Assembly (NCBI RefSeq): GCF_000527135.1
Contig: NZ_AZUP01000001.1
Coordinates: forward strand, 2,418,001-2,482,000
DNA: 64,000 nucleotides
From: Methyloversatilis discipulorum
GTDB lineage: Bacteria; Pseudomonadota; Gammaproteobacteria; Burkholderiales; Rhodocyclaceae
Direction: 5' to 3'
In this document: in pieces, positions 31,208-38,715 of the stretch
How positions within the stretch are numbered: the first letter of the stretch is position 1
How the letters are laid out: each line of letters starts with the position of its first letter
Position numbers and translations under genes: made by a program
The notes under the pieces: generated by a model
Told to the model about the DNA's origin: nothing
Seen by the model: the letters and a program-made list of their open reading frames with translations, nothing else
Database searches by the model: none

Positions 31208-31981
31208 TTACTCGGTCGGGGCGTACACGTTGCTCAGCGTGCCGACGCCGCTGACGGTGACCTCGACCGTGGTGCCGGGCTTCATCGGCAGCACGCCGAC
31301 CGAGGTGCCGCAGCAGATCACGTCGCCGGGCATCAGCGTCATGTCGCGCGAAATGCGCGACACCAGCTGCACCGGGTTGAAGATCATGTCGCTCACCGGG
31401 TAGCGCTGGCGCTCGCGGCCGCCGACCGTGGTGACGATTTCGGCATCGGCCGGCAGCGGATCGGTCGAAATGACCGGGCCGAAGCAGCCGAAGCCGTCGA
31501 AGCTCTTGGCGCGCGTCCATTGGCCGAAGGACGGATTCCTGTCCACCAGCTCGAGTGCGCTGACGTCGTTGATGCAGGTGTAGCCGAAGATGGCGTCGGC
31601 GGCCTGTGCCTCGTCCAGATTGCGCGCGACCTTGCCGACCACGACGCCGAGTTCGCCTTCGTAGAACACGCGACCGTCGAAACCGGCCGGCTTCGGGATG
31701 GGCTGCTGGTGCCAGTTCAGCGCCTGCGGCGAGCGCACCAGGTAGAGCGGATCTTCCGGAATCGGGTGACCGGCCTTTTCCACGGCGGCACGGATGTTGT
31801 GCACGATGATGACCATCTTCGGCGGCAGGCAGGGCATCAGCCACTCGATGCCCTCCAGCGGCACGGTCTCACCGGTCGGTACCGGGTTGGCGAACAGATC
31901 GCCGCACAGCAGTTCGACCGCATCGCCATTGATGCGGCCCAGGCGTTCGGCGCCGTTGTGGCGCAGGCGCAGGTATTTCAT
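31208..31981 (-). CDS. Fumarylacetoacetate hydrolase (FAH) family protein
   Basis: A 257-residue protein starting MKYLRLRHNGAERLGRINGD with the FAH core from about residue 60. Metal-binding acids are in VFYEGELGVVVGKVARNLDE, and the conserved segments GYTCINDVSALEL, KSFDGFGCFGPVISTDPLP, ISRDMTLMPGDVICCGTSVG and the terminal VSGVGTLSNV are present. It probably hydrolyses or decarboxylates/isomerises an oxo-acid from aromatic or related catabolism. It is the last gene of a minus-strand operon (quinone reductase, small secreted protein, SDR, ParA, FMN reductase, FAH). Confidence 0.92.
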   Translation of the reverse strand: MKYLRLRHNGAERLGRINGDAVELLCGDLFANPVPTGETVPLEGIEWLMPCLPPKMVIIVHNIRAAVEKAGHPIPEDPLYLVRSPQALNWHQQPIPKPAGFDGRVFYEGELGVVVGKVARNLDEAQAADAIFGYTCINDVSALELVDRNPSFGQWTRAKSFDGFGCFGPVISTDPLPADAEIVTTVGGRERQRYPVSDMIFNPVQLVSRISRDMTLMPGDVICCGTSVGVLPMKPGTTVEVTVSGVGTLSNVYAPTE

Positions 31982-32018
31982 GTCTCTTCCAGGCTCGTGT
32001 TTGTAGTTGTGAAAATCT

Positions 32019-32660
32019 TCAGTCCCGCAGGCGTGCGGCGACATCGACCAGACGCAGCGCGATGCGTTCCAGCATCTGCCGCATGCGCTCGTCCGCCAGC
32101 CCGCCCTCGGCGGTGAAGGCCGACGCGGCATTGCCGACCGCGATCTGCTCCGACAGCACCAGCGCGCCGACCGACTGCAGTACCGCGCGCAGATGCACCA
32201 GTCCGCGCAGGCCACCGAGCGCGCCGGGCGAGGCAGCGCCCAGTGCGACCGTCTTGTTGGCGTAGGGCACGGTGCCCGCCTCGTCGCCGGCCGGGCGCGA
32301 CACCCAGTCCAGCGTGTTCTTGAGCACGGCGCTCATCGACCCGTTGTATTCCGGCGATGCGATGAACAGGCCGTCGTGCGACTTGAACAGCTCCTTCAGC
32401 GGACGCACGCCCAGCGGCAGCCCGGCCGACGCTTCGAGGTCGCCGTCGTACAGCGGCAGCGGATGGTCGCGCAGATCCATCAGCGTCGCCTCACCGCCCG
32501 CCTCCTCGATCGCGCGCGCGGCGGCGATCGCCAGCTTGCGGTTGAACGACGCCTCGCGCGTGCTGCCGGCGAACACCAGGATGCGCGCCTTGGCGCCATC
32601 CAGCTCGGAACTGTCGCGAACGACGGCCAGGCTCTTGCTGTTGCGTGTCGAGTTGTTCAT
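32019..32660 (-). CDS. NADPH-dependent FMN reductase family protein
   Basis: A 213-residue flavodoxin-like protein. The N-terminal extension MNNSTRNSKSLAVVRDSS is followed by the FMN phosphate loop ILVFAGSTREASFNRKLA, the loop FIASPEYNGSMSAVLKNTLD and GAASPGALGGLRGLVHLRAV, which are hallmarks of SsuE/ArsH/ChrR-type reductases. It should use NAD(P)H and FMN to reduce flavin, quinone or other acceptors. Its ATG overlaps the stop codon of the upstream ParA-like gene by four bases, so the two are translationally coupled. Confidence 0.92.
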   Translation of the reverse strand: MNNSTRNSKSLAVVRDSSELDGAKARILVFAGSTREASFNRKLAIAAARAIEEAGGEATLMDLRDHPLPLYDGDLEASAGLPLGVRPLKELFKSHDGLFIASPEYNGSMSAVLKNTLDWVSRPAGDEAGTVPYANKTVALGAASPGALGGLRGLVHLRAVLQSVGALVLSEQIAVGNAASAFTAEGGLADERMRQMLERIALRLVDVAARLRD

Positions 32661-33298
32661 GGGGAATCCAGCCAGTCGATGATGGGTTGCCACTGTTCGC
32701 GGTCGGTCTGCGCGCGCGATCGCGACAGGTCGAAAATGCTCATGCCGTGCGCCGCCGTCTGCACGTACAGCTGCGAGTTGCGCAGATAGGCCAGCACCGG
32801 CAGTTCGAGCCCGGCGCAGAAGCGCTCCAGTTCGTGCGCGGCGCGGGTGCGGGTGTCGACCCGCATGCCGACGATGCCGATCTTCACCTTGTTCGCGGCG
32901 ACCCGCTTGTGCTCGGCCAGTTCGGTCAGGAAGTCGCCGGTGGCGAGAATGTCGAAGATGGAGGGCTGGACCGGAATCAGCACGCGGTCGACCATTTTCA
33001 GCATGACTTCCAGCCGCTTGCCGCGCAGGCCGGCCGGCGTGTCGAGCACGACATGGGTGGTGCCACGCGGTGGCCGGGCCGGCTGTTCCGGCTCCAGCTC
33101 CCATGTGGAAATCGGCGCCAGCAACGGTGAACGCATGCCCAGCCAGTGACGGGCCGACTGCTGGCGATCGATGTCGCCCAGCATGACGCGCGCGCCCTGA
33201 GTGGCCCAGTGACCGGCAACATTGGTGGCCAGCGTGCTCTTGCCGGCGCCACCCTTGGGGTTGGCGATCAGCACGCTGCGCAGCGCACGTTCCGTCAT
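32657..33298 (-). CDS. ParA/MinD-family ATPase (short orphan type)
   Basis: A 213-residue deviant Walker-type ATPase. The Walker A is IANPKGGAGKSTLATNVAG (signature Lys ~15), DIDRQQSARHWLGM is the switch I region and THVVLDTPAGLRG is Walker B. It lacks the N-terminal DNA-binding helix-turn-helix of plasmid ParA proteins and has no ParB neighbour. Such orphan ParAs usually position cellular cargo or cytosolic complexes. It is coupled by 4-bp overlaps to the genes on both sides, so its job probably relates to this operon, but that cannot be stated from sequence. Confidence 0.9.
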   Translation of the reverse strand: MTERALRSVLIANPKGGAGKSTLATNVAGHWATQGARVMLGDIDRQQSARHWLGMRSPLLAPISTWELEPEQPARPPRGTTHVVLDTPAGLRGKRLEVMLKMVDRVLIPVQPSIFDILATGDFLTELAEHKRVAANKVKIGIVGMRVDTRTRAAHELERFCAGLELPVLAYLRNSQLYVQTAAHGMSIFDLSRSRAQTDREQWQPIIDWLDSP

Positions 33299-33954
33299 GA
33301 CAATACGATCTCGCGCGCAAACTGGCCCGGCGGCTGCGCGTGCAGCGTCCAGAACGCGTCGGCCACGCGGGCGGCGTCGAGCAGGCTGCCCTCGCGCAGC
33401 ACGCCGGCGATGGTGACGATGGCGGCATGCACACCGGCCGGCGACAGTTCCTGGTGCAGGCTGAACACGAGGTTGCGCAGCGCCGCCTTCTGCACCGACA
33501 GCGAAGCGGCGGCGGCCACCGGCTCCATCGCCAGGCCGCCACCGGTGTACAGGATGCTGCCCTGTCCGGTCGCTCGCATCGCCGGCAGTACCGCGCGCGC
33601 CGCGGTCAGCGCGCCGAGCACGCCGATGCGCAGGTCGGACGCCAGCGCTTCCGGGTCGAGCACCGACGGCGCGCATTCGCGCGGCACCGAGGCGTTGAAG
33701 ATGAGCACTTCCGGCGGCGGCATCGCCTGCCGCATGTTCTCGATGGCCGAAACGATGGATTCGTCGCTGCCGGCATCGACCACGAAGCCCTGCGCGGTGA
33801 CGCCGCGCGCGGCCAGTTCGTGCTCATAGCGCTCGAGTTTGCCGGCGTCGCGGGAAATCATCGCCACGCAATAGCCCTCGGCCGCGAAACGCCGCGCCAC
33901 CGCCGCACCGACGCCCGAGCCCATGCCGACGATGGCACACACTTTCGAACCCAT
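33295..33954 (-). CDS. Short-chain dehydrogenase/reductase-like protein without the catalytic tyrosine
   Basis: A 219-residue Rossmann-fold protein with a glycine-rich nucleotide motif (VGMGSGVGAAVARRFAAEGY), the NNAG-like strand end LIFNASVPRE, and ILYTGGGLAMEP in place of the usual catalytic serine strand. The YxxxK motif is altered: the region reads AAASLSVQKAALRNL, so the lysine remains but Leu stands where Tyr is expected. It may bind NAD(P)(H) without normal oxidoreductase activity, or represent a divergent reductase. Overlaps the ParA-like gene by four bases. Confidence 0.85.
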   Translation of the reverse strand: MGSKVCAIVGMGSGVGAAVARRFAAEGYCVAMISRDAGKLERYEHELAARGVTAQGFVVDAGSDESIVSAIENMRQAMPPPEVLIFNASVPRECAPSVLDPEALASDLRIGVLGALTAARAVLPAMRATGQGSILYTGGGLAMEPVAAAASLSVQKAALRNLVFSLHQELSPAGVHAAIVTIAGVLREGSLLDAARVADAFWTLHAQPPGQFAREIVLS

Positions 33955-33987
33955 AGTTCTCTCCCGACCTGCTGCGCTTCCGCGTGT

Positions 33988-34326
33988 TTACTTGTTCTTT
34001 GCTGCCGCACGTGCCGCGGCCAGTGCGCTGCGACGTTCCTCGTCCGCCTGCGCAATGGCCTGCTTCTGTTCGTCGCTCAGCGGCTCGCCCATCTGCTTCT
34101 CGATGCCGGCAGCCACCCGCGCCGACGGCTCGGTGATGCGCCCTTCCGCCGGCATGGCGGCGCGCACCTGTGCTGCCGGCAACTTCGTGATGTCGACCAC
34201 GCGACGCACGAACTGCTCGTCGATGCGGCGGGTTTCGGCCTTCAGAAAGGCCGTCTGCGCCGGCGTCTGCGCCGCGGCGGGAGACAGGATGCAGCAGCAG
34301 GCGAGCAGCGACAACAGAAACTTCAT
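33988..34326 (-). CDS. Small secreted hypothetical protein, 112 aa
   Basis: Signal peptide MKFLLSLLACCCILSPAAAQ, then a charged helical protein (QTAFLKAETRRIDEQFVRRV, then LSDEQKQAIAQADEERRSAL) ending AAAKNK. The Cys cluster in the signal could allow a lipoprotein, but no clear lipobox (L-A-G/A-C with a good +1) is evident. An upstream in-frame start at 34374 would overlap the quinone reductase stop by four bases but would hide the signal peptide. Function unknown; position suggests co-transcription with its neighbours. Confidence 0.72.
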   Translation of the reverse strand: MKFLLSLLACCCILSPAAAQTPAQTAFLKAETRRIDEQFVRRVVDITKLPAAQVRAAMPAEGRITEPSARVAAGIEKQMGEPLSDEQKQAIAQADEERRSALAAARAAAKNK

Positions 34327-34370
34327 CGAAAAGCGCTCCGAAAGAGGGTGTCGCCGGTGCAGCGGATGCT

Positions 34371-35360
34371 TCACTGCGGCAACAGGATGGTCGAGCCGGT
34401 CGTGCGGCGCGCGGCCAGTGCTTCATGCGCGCGGGCACAGTCGGCTAACGCATGACGCTGCTGAATGTTGATCTGCAGCGTGCCGTCGAGCACGCGGGCG
34501 AACAGTTCGTCGGCCGCGGCGACCAGGTCGGCGCGGGCGGCGATGTAATGGAACAGCGTCGGCCGGGTCAGGAAGAGCGAGCCCTTCTGCGCCAGCATGC
34601 CGGGTTCGAACGGCGCGACCGGACCGGACGCGTTGCCATAGCTCACCATCATGCCCATGGGCTGCAGGCAGTCGAGCGAGGCCATGAAGGTGTCGCGGCC
34701 GATGCCGTCATAGACCACGCGCACGCCGCGGCCGCCGGTCAGCGCGCGCACCTGCGCCGGCAGATCGGCGGGTGCGACGCCGGTCAGCACGTGTTCGCAG
34801 CCGTTGGCCTGCGCCAGCGCCGCCTTGTCCGGCATGCTGACGGTGCCGATGACGGTGGCGCCGAGCGCGCGTGCCCACTGGCAGGCGATCAGGCCGACAC
34901 CGCCGGCGGCGGCATGGATGAGTACCGCATCGCCGGCTTCGACGCGGCAGGTGCGGCGCAGCAGGTAGTGTGCGGTCAGCCCCTTGAGCATCAGCGCGGC
35001 AGCCGTGTCGAAGGAAATGCCATCCGGCAGGCGCACCAGCCGGTCGGCCGCGATGTTGCGCGCCGTGGCGTAGGCGCCGAGCGGACCGCCTGCGTAGGCG
35101 ACGCGGTCACCGACCGCGACCTCGCTGACGCCTGCACCGACCGCCTCGACCACGCCGGCCGCTTCCTGCCCCAGTCCGCTCGGCAGCGGTACCGGATAGA
35201 GGCCGCTTCGGTGGTAGATGTCGATGAAATTGACGCCGACCGCGTGCTGGCGCACGCGCGCTTCGCCCGGCCCCGGTGCGCCCGGCTCGACCGCCTCGTA
35301 CTGCAACACTTCGGGGCCACCGGTGCGGTGCATGCGTACAGCGAAATCCGTCATGGTCAT
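34371..35360 (-). CDS. Zinc-independent quinone oxidoreductase (Qor-like, MDR family)
   Basis: A 329-residue medium-chain dehydrogenase/reductase. The N-terminal GroES-like domain has VNFIDIYHRSGLYPVPLPSG and GQEAAGVVEAVGAGV, and the NADPH domain has AVLIHAAAGGVGLIACQWAR. The C-terminal stretch FEPGMLAQKGSLFLTRPTL and INIQQRHALADCARAHEALA match quinone reductase Qor. It has no Cys ligands for structural zinc, as in Qor. It should reduce quinones or similar enones with NADPH. First gene of the minus-strand operon; the divergent gene starts 160 bp away. Confidence 0.93.
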   Translation of the reverse strand: MTMTDFAVRMHRTGGPEVLQYEAVEPGAPGPGEARVRQHAVGVNFIDIYHRSGLYPVPLPSGLGQEAAGVVEAVGAGVSEVAVGDRVAYAGGPLGAYATARNIAADRLVRLPDGISFDTAAALMLKGLTAHYLLRRTCRVEAGDAVLIHAAAGGVGLIACQWARALGATVIGTVSMPDKAALAQANGCEHVLTGVAPADLPAQVRALTGGRGVRVVYDGIGRDTFMASLDCLQPMGMMVSYGNASGPVAPFEPGMLAQKGSLFLTRPTLFHYIAARADLVAAADELFARVLDGTLQINIQQRHALADCARAHEALAARRTTGSTILLPQ

Positions 35361-35520
35361 CCTGCCCTCATGGTGATTGGCGCGGAATTCTACCGGTCAT
35401 GATCGGGGTCTGTTGCCCTTCGCGTCGCGGCACGCACGCGCGACGACCGCAATCGGCACGCTTATTGTGCACTGCACCCAATGATTTGGCAGAATGCCTC
35501 TTTCGGTCAGGGAGTCCGTC

Positions 35521-36288
35521 ATGCGTCGCGTCGTGTTCAACCAGAAAGGTGGCGTCGGCAAGTCCACCATCACCTGCAATCTCGCCGCCATCAGCGCGGC
35601 AAGCGGCAAACGTACGCTGGTGATCGACCTCGATACGCAGGGCAATTCGAGCAACTACCTGCTGGGCAAGGCGGCGGACAGCGTCGAACTGGGCGCCGCC
35701 GACTTCTTCGACCAGATCCTGAACTTCAAGCTGACGCCGAAGGACACCACCGAATTCATCACCGACACCGCCCACCCGGGCCTCGCCGTGATGACCGCCA
35801 GCGCCAAGCTGGCCGAGCTCGAGAACAAGCTGGAATCGCGCTACAAGATCTACAAGCTGCGCGAGGCGCTGGAAGCGCTGGACCAGTTCGACCACATCTA
35901 TATCGACACGCCGCCGGCGCTGAACTTCTACTCGCGCTGCGCGCTGATCGCGGCCGAATCGGTGCTGATTCCGTTCGATTGCGACGAGTTCTCGCGCAAG
36001 GCGCTATACCAGCTGATCGACAACATCGAAGAGATCCGCGCCGACCACAACGAGGCGCTGAAGCTCGAAGGCATCGTCGTGAACCAGTACCAGGCGCGCT
36101 CCAGTCTGCCTGCGCGCGTGGTGCAGGAACTGCGCGACGAAGGCCTGCCAGTGCTCGACGCGACGCTGTCGCCGTCAGTCAAGGTGAAGGAATCGCACGA
36201 GGCGGCGCTGCCGCTGATCCACTTCGCGCCGTCGCACAAGCTGGCGCAGGAATTCGTCGCACTTCACACGCTGCTGAACGGCGCGTGA
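35521..36288 (+). CDS. ParA-family ATPase (second orphan)
   Basis: A 255-residue protein starting MRRVVFNQKGGVGKSTITCN with a standard deviant Walker A, a DLDTQGNSSNYLLG switch region and YIDTPPALNFYSRCALIAAE. Its C-terminal half (IVVNQYQARSSLPARVVQEL, then DATLSPSVKVKESHEAALPL) matches chromosomal ParA-type orphan proteins. No ParB or centromere-like repeat is adjacent. It is divergent from the qor operon that contains another ParA-like gene. Start chosen at the Met directly before the Walker strand; an upstream start at 35494 adds only nine residues without support. Confidence 0.92.
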   Translation: MRRVVFNQKGGVGKSTITCNLAAISAASGKRTLVIDLDTQGNSSNYLLGKAADSVELGAADFFDQILNFKLTPKDTTEFITDTAHPGLAVMTASAKLAELENKLESRYKIYKLREALEALDQFDHIYIDTPPALNFYSRCALIAAESVLIPFDCDEFSRKALYQLIDNIEEIRADHNEALKLEGIVVNQYQARSSLPARVVQELRDEGLPVLDATLSPSVKVKESHEAALPLIHFAPSHKLAQEFVALHTLLNGA

Positions 36289-36497
36289 GCGGATTCGTCG
36301 TCGCGCTGATCGCGATCGCGGCGCTGGTATGGCTGCTGACCGGCGGTCTGCGCCGCCGACGCGAGCGCCAGCATGACGCGCACGCGGACAACAGCGGCAT
36401 CCCCGGCAGCAGCAACGATTCGGGCTGCACCGATGTTGGCGACGGCGGCAGCGATTGCGGTGGAGGTGGTGGCGATGGCGGTGGCGGCGGTGACTGA
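36285..36497 (+). CDS. Small membrane protein with Gly/Asp-rich tail, 70 aa
   Basis: Begins with GTG overlapping the ParA stop codon by four bases, a coupling signal. The protein has one hydrophobic segment (SGFVVALIAIAALVWLLTGG) followed by an Arg-rich stretch and a tail of alternating Gly and Asp (GDGGSDCGGGGGDGGGGGD). It has no recognised family. Coupling with the ParA gene suggests a membrane partner, but that is inference. The low-complexity tail makes the reading-frame evidence weaker than for its neighbours. Confidence 0.6.
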   Translation: MSGFVVALIAIAALVWLLTGGLRRRRERQHDAHADNSGIPGSSNDSGCTDVGDGGSDCGGGGGDGGGGGD

Positions 36498-36558
36498 GGC
36501 CGAGCGGGCTGCGGGCGAGCACTGCGAACTCCGGACGCCCTGCGGCGTCTGAGCCGGC

Positions 36559-37062
36559 ATGAAACACGGCACCCTGCTCCTCTCCTTGCTGGCATGTCTG
36601 GCCGCAGCGCCGCTGGCGGCCGCGGACAGCTACCGCGCAGTGGTCGAGCTCGACAACGGCTGGCCGCGTGGCTGCGGCAGCGCGGTGACGGTGTCCGGCT
36701 GGGACATCCGCATCGTGCGTCAGCGCGACGGCGACGAGGTGAATGCCCGCGTCGAGGTTCAGCCGCCGCCGGGCAATCCTGGACTGCCGGTGCTGGCGCG
36801 GCTGGAAGTCGAGCAGTTCCGCCCCGCCATACTGCTCGTCGCACAGGACGGCCGGCTCACGCTGCCCGGCTTCGAGGCCGACAAGCAGCTCGACTGGGCG
36901 ACACTGATGCGCAACTTCCTGTTCTTCGGCGGTCGCCTGGTGCTGGGACAGGTCGGCGGCGACGTCGAGCTGCCCTTCAACGGCCCGGCGCCACGCGACG
37001 TGACGGGGCAGTACCTGAACTGCGCCGGCGACCTCGCCGCGCCTTTCCGCAACGGCAGCTAA
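36559..37062 (+). CDS. Secreted hypothetical protein, 167 aa
   Basis: Signal peptide MKHGTLLLSLLACLAAAPLA with likely cleavage after AAAD. The mature part is beta-rich (YRAVVELDNGWPRGCGSAVT, then LARLEVEQFRPAILLVAQDG) with two cysteines that could form a disulfide (CGSA and NCAGD). Family not recognised. It stands alone between the small ParA-linked gene and a convergent GGDEF gene. Function unknown. Confidence 0.72.
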   Translation: MKHGTLLLSLLACLAAAPLAAADSYRAVVELDNGWPRGCGSAVTVSGWDIRIVRQRDGDEVNARVEVQPPPGNPGLPVLARLEVEQFRPAILLVAQDGRLTLPGFEADKQLDWATLMRNFLFFGGRLVLGQVGGDVELPFNGPAPRDVTGQYLNCAGDLAAPFRNGS

Positions 37063-37070
37063 GGCCGCGC

Positions 37071-38555
37071 TCAGCGGCTGATCGCCGTCAGCACCCAGCC
37101 TTCGCCGAACGAGGTTTCCTCGACCCGCAGTATCCGCCCGTCCATCATGTCGACGTCGAAAGAGCGCCACGGCCGGCTGCGCCGCTTGCTGTCCGCCGCG
37201 GCAAGCCAGGCGTCGATGTCGTCGGTTTCGATGCGCGGCCCGATGCGGTGCGTGTAGCAATTTCGCATCAGGTCGGCAAAGCGCAGATCGCCGGCCGGCA
37301 CGCAGTACATTTCGATGAAGGCAGCGTTGGCCAGCACCAGCCGGTCGACCGGATCGAACAGCGCGAAGGCGGTTTCGCTCATGTCTATGCCGGTCAGCAG
37401 CTGACGCAGCACGTCCGGCCGCGCGGCCGCCACCGCCAGGTGCGGTGGCACCTCCTCCTCACCGTTCAGCGGACCGTCTTCGGCCTCGCTGCCGCCCGGG
37501 CCGGGCAGCACGATGCGGTCGCGACCGGCGTGCTTGGCGCGGTACAGCATCTGGTCGGCCACCCGCATCCACGCCTCGCAGGTGTCGAGCATCGGCGTCA
37601 GTTCGGCCACACCGAAGCTGGCGGTGACCACGTGGCCGTCGATCAGCGGTTCGTCGTGCAGGCATCGGCGCAGCCGCGCCATCATGTCGCGCGCGCCCTC
37701 ACCGGTGGTGTCCGGCAGCAGGATGCCGAACTCCTCGCCACCATAGCGGCCCGCCGTATCGTTCGCCCGCAGTTCGCGGCCGAGCAGCGCGGCGAAGCGG
37801 CGGATCGCCTCGTCGCCGGCGGCATGGCCGTAGCGGTCGTTGATGTACTTGAAATGATCGAGATCGGCCATCACCAGCGTTGCCGTATGCCCGTAGCGAC
37901 GGTAGCGCGCAAACTCCTTGCGCACCAGCACCTCCCAGTGACCGCGGTTGGCGAGGCCGGACAGTGCGTCGATCCGGCTCAGTGTCTCCAGCGCCTCGCG
38001 CTGACGCTGGAGCTTGCGCAGCGCCTGGTTGGTGACGAAGCCGATGGCGATCGGGTGCAGCAGCATCGGCACGCTGGCCGCGACGACAACCAGACTGGAC
38101 AGCGGCTGCCAGTCGAATCCGTAAAGCAGCACGCCGGCGAACACCCCCACCGCATGCACCAGCAGGCCGCGCAGCATCAGACGGGGGCCGCAGCCGGCGA
38201 CGCTGTCCATGCTCATCAGCGCGAGGATGAGCAGCGAGGGCACGGCGTTGAAGGCCATCAGCGCGGTCCACGCGCCACCGAAGAAGTGATCGGCCAGCAG
38301 GTTGTCGCCTTCGGCGCGGAAAGGATCGCGCGACTGCCGGGCGCGCCACCAGGCCAGGTGCGGCCACAGCAGCGCGTGCAGCATGGGGCCGAGCCAGAGC
38401 AGCCAGGACGGCCACGACAGGTCGCCGCGCTCGTACAGCACGGCGAGCACCATCGGCAAGCCAAACAGCAGCCCGGCCTGCCGCGCGCGATAGCTGCGCT
38501 GCGCGAAACCCAGCTGCGGCGTGTGCTCGCCACCGCCTGCGACAGCGGTGTTCAT
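37071..38555 (-). CDS. Diguanylate cyclase with MASE2-like membrane sensor
   Basis: A 494-residue protein. Residues ~15-170 form a multi-helix membrane sensor of MASE2 type (YRARQAGLLFGLPMVLAVLY, LFWLGPMLHALLW-like WLLWLGPMLHALLWPHLAWW). A GGDEF domain follows at about 205-360 with active-site RYGGEEFGILLPDTTGEGAR, and Asp of VMADLDHFKYINDRYGHAAG binds metal and GTP. It should make c-di-GMP. The last 110 residues form a PAS-like domain (TAFALFDPVDRLVLANAAFI), which is unusual after GGDEF. Start: ATG with AGGGTGACGGC upstream preferred to a GTG nine codons before. Confidence 0.92.
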   Translation of the reverse strand: MNTAVAGGGEHTPQLGFAQRSYRARQAGLLFGLPMVLAVLYERGDLSWPSWLLWLGPMLHALLWPHLAWWRARQSRDPFRAEGDNLLADHFFGGAWTALMAFNAVPSLLILALMSMDSVAGCGPRLMLRGLLVHAVGVFAGVLLYGFDWQPLSSLVVVAASVPMLLHPIAIGFVTNQALRKLQRQREALETLSRIDALSGLANRGHWEVLVRKEFARYRRYGHTATLVMADLDHFKYINDRYGHAAGDEAIRRFAALLGRELRANDTAGRYGGEEFGILLPDTTGEGARDMMARLRRCLHDEPLIDGHVVTASFGVAELTPMLDTCEAWMRVADQMLYRAKHAGRDRIVLPGPGGSEAEDGPLNGEEEVPPHLAVAAARPDVLRQLLTGIDMSETAFALFDPVDRLVLANAAFIEMYCVPAGDLRFADLMRNCYTHRIGPRIETDDIDAWLAAADSKRRSRPWRSFDVDMMDGRILRVEETSFGEGWVLTAISR

Positions 38556-38715
38556 GCCGTCACCCTGTTCGGGCGTGGACACAACGAAGCATCGGGGGAC
38601 ATTGCGGACTGCACGGGCAACTCGCTGAAATCGGACCGGGCCCGGGAGGCGGACCCGCGACCCGTCATTTTAGCGGGGGCGCCGGTCACCGCCTGAAAGG
38701 ATTGGTGTCGTGCGT

